Of a stretch of 38,710 bases of DNA, positions 32,825-38,710 are shown one piece after another; the first letter of the stretch is position 1, and every line of letters starts with the position of its first letter. A program made the position numbers and the translations under genes. The notes under the pieces are model-generated. The model had not been told where the DNA came from. It did no database searches and saw only the letters and a program-made list of their open reading frames with translations. The stretch is taken from assembly GCA_028285465.1 (NCBI GenBank), contig JANQPD010000040.1, positions 1 to 38,710 of the forward strand. The letters run 5' to 3'. This stretch comes from Owenweeksia sp. (lineage in GTDB: Bacteria > Bacteroidota > Bacteroidia > Flavobacteriales > Schleiferiaceae).

Positions 32825-33564
32825 GATTTAGAGGACTTATCCCTGGGTTTATAATGATACTGTATGTTCTTTTGTTCGCTATAGTATTTCTTCCATTCTT
32901 CTTTTTCCTGCGGGGCAGGTAAGGGCTTGTTTGCTCCCTCTTCTCTTTCCCAGCTGTAGCTTTTTCTCTGTGGCCCTACATGGCGGTAGACTATGGCTAA
33001 GGCAAAACCTACCAGCCCTCCGCTCAAATGGGCTTCGTGGGAAACCTGTTCATCTATAGGCAAAACACCCCAAACCAGGCTGCCGTAAAGAAAAATTACC
33101 AGGAACGAAAGGGCCATAAGGTTTGGTTGCCTGCGGAGTATTCCGCTTAACAGGATAAAGCCTGCCAGCGCATAAATAAGGCCAGAAGCGCCAATATGGT
33201 AACTGGGCCGGGCAAAAAGCCAAACCAGTAAGCCGCTCCCCAACCACGCATACAACACTACCCGGTAGGCCTTTTGGGGATAAAAATAAAAGAGCCCCGT
33301 ACCGAGCACCAGTATGGGCAGCGTATTGTTGCCCAGATGCCCCAGGCTGCCGTGGATCAAGGGGCTGAAAAGGATGCCCAGCAAGCCAAAGAAACTACGT
33401 GGAAAAATACCCAGTTTATAATATTTGAAGCTGCTGTTGGCATCGAGCCAAAACACCAGCCACAAAAGGCAAATAAACAGAAAGGCCGGTAGCAGTACAT
33501 CCGGGCCAAAGCGCTTTTGACCGGCCTGTTCTACCTCCTTGTTAAATGACGACACCTTAATCAT
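32821..33564 (-). CDS. Rhomboid-family intramembrane serine protease
   Basis: ATG 33564 (MIKVSSFNKEVEQAGQKRFGPDVLLP) begins a 247-residue protein; the frame upstream is not needed. It has six membrane helices. The catalytic Ser lies in HIGASGLIYAL, and the His in SHEAHLSGGLVGF. An HGSLGHLGNNTLP loop provides the early His/Asn residues typical of rhomboids. It cleaves single-span membrane substrates inside the lipid bilayer. The substrate is unknown. It is divergent from rarA with only 41 bp between starts, so their promoters overlap or face each other. Confidence 0.92.
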   Translation of the reverse strand: MIKVSSFNKEVEQAGQKRFGPDVLLPAFLFICLLWLVFWLDANSSFKYYKLGIFPRSFFGLLGILFSPLIHGSLGHLGNNTLPILVLGTGLFYFYPQKAYRVVLYAWLGSGLLVWLFARPSYHIGASGLIYALAGFILLSGILRRQPNLMALSFLVIFLYGSLVWGVLPIDEQVSHEAHLSGGLVGFALAIVYRHVGPQRKSYSWEREEGANKPLPAPQEKEEWKKYYSEQKNIQYHYKPRDKSSKS

Positions 33565-33605
33565 GGCCGTTAAAAATACTACTTTTAACTCCTCAAACAG
33601 ATGGC

Positions 33606-34877
33606 ATGTCACAACCTTTAGCGGAACGTTTGCGCCCCGTAAACTTTGACGATTTTATAGGGCAGGAAAGCCTTTTAGGAAGCAAGGGTAGTTTGCGCAC
33701 CCTTATTGAAAAGGACATCATTCCTTCCCTGATCTTATGGGGACCTCCGGGAGTAGGAAAAACAACCCTTGCCAACCTGGTGGCCAAAACCACCGCTCGT
33801 CCGTTTTATACTTTAAGCGCCGTGAACAGCGGAGTAAAGGATGTACGGGAAGTAATTGAAAAAGCGGAAAAGCAAAATCTCTTTACGGAGGGAAAGCGCC
33901 CTATCCTGTTCATTGATGAAATACATCGTTTTAGTAAATCACAGCAAGACAGCCTGTTAGGAGCTGTGGAAAAAGGAACGATCGTGCTTATCGGGGCCAC
34001 TACGGAAAACCCCAGCTTTGAAGTGATCCCCGCCTTGCTCTCGCGCTGCCAGCTGTATACGCTAAAGGCACTGGAAAAGGCTGACCTGGAAAAGATGATA
34101 AGCCGGGCCATGGAAAAAGACGAAGCACTCAGGGCCAAGGAAATAAAAGTCAAGGAAACAGAAGCGCTGTTGCGTTTTTCCGGTGGGGATGCCCGTAAAC
34201 TTTTAAACACACTGGAGTTGGTGGCCAATCAATTGGATACGAGAGGCGAGATCACCAATGCCTTTGTAGAACAGTTGCTTAAAGAAAGGCCCGCGTTTTA
34301 CGATAAAAACGGAGAGCAGCATTACGACATTATTTCGGCCTTTATCAAAAGCATACGCGGCAGCGACCCCAATGCCGCTGTATACTGGCTGGCACGTATG
34401 ATCGAAGGAGGAGAAGACCCCAAATTCATAGCCCGGAGAATGGTTATTTCTGCCGCTGAAGACATAGGCCTGGCCAACCCTAACGCTTTGCTTCTGGCCA
34501 ATGCTGCTTTTGATGCCGTGCAGAAGATCGGGTGGCCCGAAGGCCGGATCGTGCTTTCTGAATGTGTAGTGTACCTGGCCACTTCCCCCAAAAGCAACAG
34601 TGCCTATGAGGCCATAAACAAAGCACAGGCATTGGTAAAGAAAAGCGGAGACGCTCCCGTTCCCCTGCATTTGCGCAATGCACCTACCAAGCTGATGAAA
34701 GAGTTAGGATACGGTGCTGAATACAAATATGCCCATGCCCACAGCGGAAACTTTGTGGAACAGGAGTACTTACCGGAGGCTTTAAGCGGCACCGTATTGT
34801 ACGAACCCGGAGCGCAAGAAAAAAAGGCCAGGCAGTTTTTGCAACTGCGCTGGCCCAAGTATAAGTATGGCGATTAG
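33606..34877 (+). CDS. rarA: Replication-associated recombination protein A
   Basis: The 423-residue AAA+ ATPase matches RarA/MgsA: LAERLRPVNFDDFIGQESLL at the start, Walker A GPPGVGKTT (46-54), Walker B LFIDEIHRFSKSQQDSLL and the sensor segment IGATTENPSFEVIPALLSRC. The C-terminal half with the tetramer region (YDIISAFIKSIRGSDPNAA) and the RRMVISAAEDIGLANP block is also typical. It acts at stalled replication forks and interacts with SSB. It is a single-gene unit convergent with the lipoprotein gene at 34888. Confidence 0.97.
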   Translation: MSQPLAERLRPVNFDDFIGQESLLGSKGSLRTLIEKDIIPSLILWGPPGVGKTTLANLVAKTTARPFYTLSAVNSGVKDVREVIEKAEKQNLFTEGKRPILFIDEIHRFSKSQQDSLLGAVEKGTIVLIGATTENPSFEVIPALLSRCQLYTLKALEKADLEKMISRAMEKDEALRAKEIKVKETEALLRFSGGDARKLLNTLELVANQLDTRGEITNAFVEQLLKERPAFYDKNGEQHYDIISAFIKSIRGSDPNAAVYWLARMIEGGEDPKFIARRMVISAAEDIGLANPNALLLANAAFDAVQKIGWPEGRIVLSECVVYLATSPKSNSAYEAINKAQALVKKSGDAPVPLHLRNAPTKLMKELGYGAEYKYAHAHSGNFVEQEYLPEALSGTVLYEPGAQEKKARQFLQLRWPKYKYGD

Positions 34878-34887
34878 AAACTCTTTT

Positions 34888-35706
34888 CTAAAAACCGCTG
34901 AAAGTCTTTACAAAATTTAAGGTGGCATCGCCTGTAGTAATGGTAAGGTTAACCGCATTGTTACAGTCATTGGCGATAAAGTCAATAGAACCGCTGTTGT
35001 AGCGCACACTATCCCCGGAAAGAGTGAGGTCCAATATGCCGGAAACTACTCCGAACTGACAGGTCCGGTCATACAACAGAGATTCTGTAAAAACTACGCC
35101 AATACCATTATTGGTTCCTAACTCTTCCAGGTCGGAATCTCCGCCTACCCTGTAAATATCATCGTTGACATCTTGAAACGTGGAAAAACCGGCCACCCAC
35201 TTTATGCCTTTATCGGAGTTAAGGCGGTAAGCGTTATCTACACTTAAGCCGGTAACTTTAAGGGTAAGGGAATCATTTCCCTGGTTTTGCAGTTCAATGT
35301 CCCCGGTAACCGGCACATCATCTACGGAAAAGTTAAGCAGAGAGGCGGAGATTTTTCCCCCTACCATCAAATAGCTGCCCGTTTCAACGGCTTTTACCAT
35401 ACCCTTTCTCAACTTACCATCGCTGCCGTAAGTGCCTGCCGTGGTAAAGTCTATCGTAATCGTGTCTTGATTTCCGGTTACTACAGCGCCATCAATGGTG
35501 GTAGAGTCTGTGTTTATGAAAGAGGAGTCCCTCCGCGCGAGGTCAATCTTGTTGTAGAGGTTGTTGGCAATTCCCTCTGCCTCTAGCAGGTATTCGCTCA
35601 GTTGCTGCTCCACGGAGCCTTCCCCGCCTAATAGTTCCTCTCCTTCGCAACTTACCAGGCCCAGGGCCAGGAAAAGAACGGTCCCTTTAAAAATACTTGT
35701 TTTCAT
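34888..35706 (-). CDS. Predicted lipoprotein, unknown function
   Basis: ATG 35706 (MKTSIFKGTVLFLALGLVSC) starts a lipoprotein signal with lipobox LVSC. The acidic EGEELL after the Cys fits outer-membrane sorting in Bacteroidota. The mature part, about 250 residues, is beta-rich with repeating Thr/Asn/Asp strands (DTITIDFTTAGTYGSDGKL, VKVTGLSVDNAYRL-like). There is no known domain. It is the last gene of an operon with a DUF5723-like outer-membrane protein and a second lipoprotein. The three may form a complex. Confidence 0.75.
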   Translation of the reverse strand: MKTSIFKGTVLFLALGLVSCEGEELLGGEGSVEQQLSEYLLEAEGIANNLYNKIDLARRDSSFINTDSTTIDGAVVTGNQDTITIDFTTAGTYGSDGKLRKGMVKAVETGSYLMVGGKISASLLNFSVDDVPVTGDIELQNQGNDSLTLKVTGLSVDNAYRLNSDKGIKWVAGFSTFQDVNDDIYRVGGDSDLEELGTNNGIGVVFTESLLYDRTCQFGVVSGILDLTLSGDSVRYNSGSIDFIANDCNNAVNLTITTGDATLNFVKTFSGF

Positions 35707-35736
35707 GGTTTTGATTTTAAAATACAAGGTTTGTTT

Positions 35737-37134
35737 TTATTGGTTGTTGGCTTGCGGTTGTACCAAACGTACGCCTTCACTTTCTTCAGGAAGTTTGTTT
35801 TTACCCTTTCTTCCGTAAAAGGAAAGGTTTATACCGAACCTTAAATTGGTCGTCTTTAGATTTTCGTACATCACGGCATGCAATACGTTATCCGAGATCA
35901 TATAAAGCTGTACAGGGCCCAGTTTTACCTCAAAACCAGCCCCCAGGTTGTTGGCCGTTCCATTGATGATCGAATAGCTTGCGGTAAACTGGAAAGCACG
36001 TGACAGGCGCGCCTGGTAATTTACGCTGTAATCGTGGAAGAAATCCTGGTTCCACTTACGCGCATGATACAAAAGACCAATGGCATGCTTATCGTTAAAC
36101 TGATAGTTGGCCCCTACAAAAAAGCGGGTTACCAAGGGCCTGCTATACGATGCTCCATCTACCTCCTGGAAGTCAAAGGCCTCGGTAATGGAGTCCAGTA
36201 TGTACTCTGTACCGCTCCCGGGATTTTCTTCTGAATAGTCCACTTCTATTCCGTTAAAGGTATACTCCCCCTTACTTACGTAATCCCGGGTATTGCTGGA
36301 CCAGTTAATGCTTCCGATATCCAATACGCTAAGGCTGAAATTGAATTTGTCATTCAGCTCATAATATACCCCGATATCAAAGCCAATGCCTGTATTGGAA
36401 GGAAAGGTAGAAGCTAACAGGTCAAAATCATTTCCATCCGCAAAGCCCGAAATACCAGCCGTCCGAACTAAGATATCTGAGTTTACGGTAAAAGAAGTAT
36501 CGTTTGTTCTGATCTCTGCCTTGATGCGGTTTACGTGGGCGTTTTGCTGGCCTATGATGTATTTCACCCTACCCCCGATCACCAGTTTATCATCCATCAG
36601 CTTATGCTGATAACCGATATAGGTATTGGTGCGCACCACTGTTTCAAAATCAAAGGTATTGAGGTTGAACTGCGTGCTCAATGCCGTATCTCCTCCCAGG
36701 TTTCCGCTGGTATTTCCGTCATTAAAAAAACGCAGGATATCAGCCGGGTAATCCATACGGTAATCTATGTTCTGGTAGGCACCCACCGTTAAGAAGCCTT
36801 TTCCCACTTTAAACCCAACGCCCAGAAGTTCATAGTTTTGGTTGATGCTAAGCTGGCTGTTGCCATCTAAAGACCGGATGAGCTTGTTCTTATTTTCCCT
36901 GAAATCTGTACCAGTCTCCAACAAGTCGATAAGGGCAAAGCCATTGTTGTGGTAGTGAAAGTGAAAGCCGGATAATACGGGGAGTCCCACCCAGATCTTA
37001 GTTTGCTGCGGCGTGGCCGGGTTTACATGCAAACTTTGAGGAATTGCGTTGAAATTGTAGAGCGTAAGATCGGATTGAGCACTGAGGCCACATCCGATAA
37101 ACAAGCTCAACAAAAAGGGAAGTACTTTTTTCAT
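35737..37134 (-). CDS. DUF5723-like outer-membrane beta-barrel protein
   Basis: This 465-residue protein has a signal peptide (MKKVLPFLLSLFIGCGLSAQ). It has the repeated amphipathic strand pattern of outer-membrane porin-type barrels, and ends in strands TTNLRFGINLSFYG with a basic tail. The early LYNFNAIPQSLHVNPATPQ segment is a DUF5723/PorP-like mark. The function is unknown; the family is sometimes linked to gliding or surface secretion. It lies 31 bp before the 34888 lipoprotein gene and 12 bp after the third gene of the operon. Confidence 0.8.
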   Translation of the reverse strand: MKKVLPFLLSLFIGCGLSAQSDLTLYNFNAIPQSLHVNPATPQQTKIWVGLPVLSGFHFHYHNNGFALIDLLETGTDFRENKNKLIRSLDGNSQLSINQNYELLGVGFKVGKGFLTVGAYQNIDYRMDYPADILRFFNDGNTSGNLGGDTALSTQFNLNTFDFETVVRTNTYIGYQHKLMDDKLVIGGRVKYIIGQQNAHVNRIKAEIRTNDTSFTVNSDILVRTAGISGFADGNDFDLLASTFPSNTGIGFDIGVYYELNDKFNFSLSVLDIGSINWSSNTRDYVSKGEYTFNGIEVDYSEENPGSGTEYILDSITEAFDFQEVDGASYSRPLVTRFFVGANYQFNDKHAIGLLYHARKWNQDFFHDYSVNYQARLSRAFQFTASYSIINGTANNLGAGFEVKLGPVQLYMISDNVLHAVMYENLKTTNLRFGINLSFYGRKGKNKLPEESEGVRLVQPQANNQ

Positions 37135-37145
37135 TTTAAAGCCTG

Positions 37146-38681
37146 TTATAGTTCTACATTAAGTTTGGTGCGCACGCTAATGAGGGTTTGAAGGCTGTAA
37201 TCGCTAAACAGCTTCACTTCATCCGTTCCCCCATTGGGTGTATTAAGCACCGCTCTCAGCCTGATGGCGTTCATCCTGGCGAGGTCTGCTACCTGGTCTT
37301 CCTCAAACTTTATATTGAAGTTCCGCTCCAAACGCTGGGTAACCCTTCCCTGGGCATCGGTAGGAGCCGGGTTTAAAATAGGGATATGCACGCCATTGAT
37401 GCTGTCTCCCGTAAGCGAGTCCAGGAAAGAGACATTGAGATCCAGCTCAAAGGGAAATCCATTTTTATTTCTGAAGAACAAAGTTACGCTTTCAATCAGA
37501 TCCTCATTGTCTGCGCTCACCAATTGCACATCTTCAATCACCTGTTCAAGTGCCATATTCTGTGCGCTAAACTCCAGGGGAATGTCTATTTCCATACCCA
37601 TCTTTACCCGGGCATCTTTATCGATAAAGTTCAAAGCGCTGCTCTGGCCGGGATTGAGCAAAACGCTTCCGCTGTACAAGATCTGTTCGGGCAGATTGGC
37701 CAGAAACTCCACTATAGAAGAATTGTCGCGGTCCACCAGGATCTCACTGGTTACAGTTGTACCGGGCGTGGTAGCGCCCTGTATATTTTGCGGTTGAAAA
37801 CCAAGGGGCTGCACTACATTTTCCGTACTCACACCATTAAATCTGGCGCCAATTTCCAGTGTCATACCCACATTGCTGGTAGAGATAAGCTTGATACGGG
37901 GATTTGTGAGCAGAAGGCCACTGGTAAACTCTTCCAAACCGGCAAAATCCAGGTCGAAACTTCCGTCTGGAATAGGAACCACCCTGTTTCCAAAAAAGCC
38001 ATTGGCCGTATTGATAGACAGGCCCGAAAAGGCAACATCCACATTATAGATCTCTCCCCCCGTAGCTTGGGATGTATCATCCAGGCCTAGAAATACGCCC
38101 AGGTAGTTAAAGGTGGTGCCTCCATTGCTGAAGTCGAAGTTTAAACCGGATATGTCTATGGAGTCGGTATAGATGCCGGTACCGGCCGGTAAAGTAAGCA
38201 ATTGGTCAAAGACATTTCCTCCAAGCGTAGCATTGGTCAGGCGTAGCCTGAAGTCAACTGCGTTATTAGGGGCATTGCCGGCATTCAGGGTATACTTGAG
38301 AAAGCCTTTTTCGAAGGTAGCGGAGCTAAGTTGTACGCCACCCAGCGTGCCCAGTCCTACATTTATTGCAAAAAAGGGCGCAGTAGTTTTTTCCAGCGAA
38401 AAACGGGTAGGCTCCTGATCGGGAATGTTGATGAAATCCAAAGCGGCAAATTCAAACAGGCTATCCTCGTAAAAGGCAATGCTTAAAGAGTTATCATTGG
38501 GATCTGCAATAATCGTAGAATCATCTTCCACGATATCGTTCAAAGAAAGACGCGCATTCACGACCGGCACCTGAAACTCCGGATTGAACGAAAGATCGTC
38601 CAGCATGTCAAAGTCTATTTTGTCACGCTTACACCCAAGAACGAGCATGGCGACTAGGCCGAAATACCCAATTTTTTTCAC
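37146..38681 (-). CDS. Large predicted lipoprotein, unknown function
   Basis: The 511 residues start MKKIGYFGLVAMLVLGCKRDK, a lipobox VLGC. The mature protein is almost all beta-strand (ATLGGNVFDQLLTLPAGTG, YTDSIDISGLNFDFSNGGTT) with acidic turns, like Bacteroidota surface adhesin or carbohydrate-associated lipoproteins. No signature is certain. It is the first gene of the operon; the 29 bp to the end of the window contain its leader only, so the promoter is outside. It probably works with the DUF5723 barrel downstream. Confidence 0.75.
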   Translation of the reverse strand: MKKIGYFGLVAMLVLGCKRDKIDFDMLDDLSFNPEFQVPVVNARLSLNDIVEDDSTIIADPNDNSLSIAFYEDSLFEFAALDFINIPDQEPTRFSLEKTTAPFFAINVGLGTLGGVQLSSATFEKGFLKYTLNAGNAPNNAVDFRLRLTNATLGGNVFDQLLTLPAGTGIYTDSIDISGLNFDFSNGGTTFNYLGVFLGLDDTSQATGGEIYNVDVAFSGLSINTANGFFGNRVVPIPDGSFDLDFAGLEEFTSGLLLTNPRIKLISTSNVGMTLEIGARFNGVSTENVVQPLGFQPQNIQGATTPGTTVTSEILVDRDNSSIVEFLANLPEQILYSGSVLLNPGQSSALNFIDKDARVKMGMEIDIPLEFSAQNMALEQVIEDVQLVSADNEDLIESVTLFFRNKNGFPFELDLNVSFLDSLTGDSINGVHIPILNPAPTDAQGRVTQRLERNFNIKFEEDQVADLARMNAIRLRAVLNTPNGGTDEVKLFSDYSLQTLISVRTKLNVEL

Positions 38682-38710
38682 TTGTAAGATTTTGATTGGT
38701 GGTTTATTGC

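Noticed and set aside
37386..38090. A 234-codon open frame on the + strand
   Set aside because: It lies antisense to the 37146-38681 lipoprotein and has no recognisable start or domain.
1..38710. CRISPR arrays, tRNA, rRNA or transposase genes
   Set aside because: None was recognised on either strand.

Overview
The window is chromosomal DNA of a member of the Bacteroidota. The evidence is a type IX secretion sorting domain on a Kelch protein, a DUF5723-type outer-membrane protein, DUF6095 and TIGR02757 proteins, promoter -7 elements of the TAnnTTTG form, and few recognisable Shine-Dalgarno sites. Family-level features look closest to Flavobacteriia or Cytophagia; the genus cannot be named from what is visible. 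No rRNA, tRNA, CRISPR array or insertion sequence was seen.

Region 1 (1-19,621) is a stress and low-energy survival cluster. It holds the end of a receiver-Crp fusion regulator, two tandem universal stress proteins, two Hsp20 chaperones, an orphan response regulator, an Fnr-type regulator, an aminoglycoside-phosphotransferase-like kinase next to a P-loop kinase, a Ca2+-type P-ATPase, a DoxX-like protein, PfkB, a DinD-like protein, three ion-transport proteins (CNNM-like, CaCA exchanger, CPA antiporter) and a beta-CASP RNA metallo-hydrolase. The gene types match the mycobacterial DosR dormancy regulon closely (hspX, pfkB, ctpF, Rv2004c, several Usp). At least one good Fnr-type palindrome lies where a class II activator should sit, and the local Fnr-type protein has the E..SR recognition helix expected for it.

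Region 2 (19,677-24,262) is ordinary accessory and housekeeping DNA: a PIF1/RecD-like helicase with a C-terminal HTH, an SRPBCC protein, a T9SS-exported Kelch protein, DUF6095 and a conserved hypothetical.

Region 3 (about 24,300-29,670) is visibly more A+T rich than its flanks and looks horizontally acquired. Its core is two divergent, translationally coupled three-gene operons. One encodes a triple ubiquitin-like protein, a DUF6791-ThiF (E1-like) enzyme and a DUF6527 zinc protein. The other encodes a sigma-70-like protein, a small acidic helical protein and an ImmA/IrrE protease. A 65-bp concentric inverted repeat lies between them. Beside it are an XRE repressor with a near-leaderless promoter and a two-TM membrane protein of possible effector type. 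The most economical reading is a regulated ubiquitin-like conjugation system, probably for defence. The right edge holds a gene-free stretch and a broken Rho_N-like gene fragment that ends at a strong terminator.

Region 4 (30,129-38,681) returns to the core chromosome: kdsB, a TIGR02757 protein, a Rossmann NAD(P)-binding protein, a small exported protein, a rhomboid protease, rarA, and a three-gene envelope operon (two predicted lipoproteins and a DUF5723 beta-barrel).
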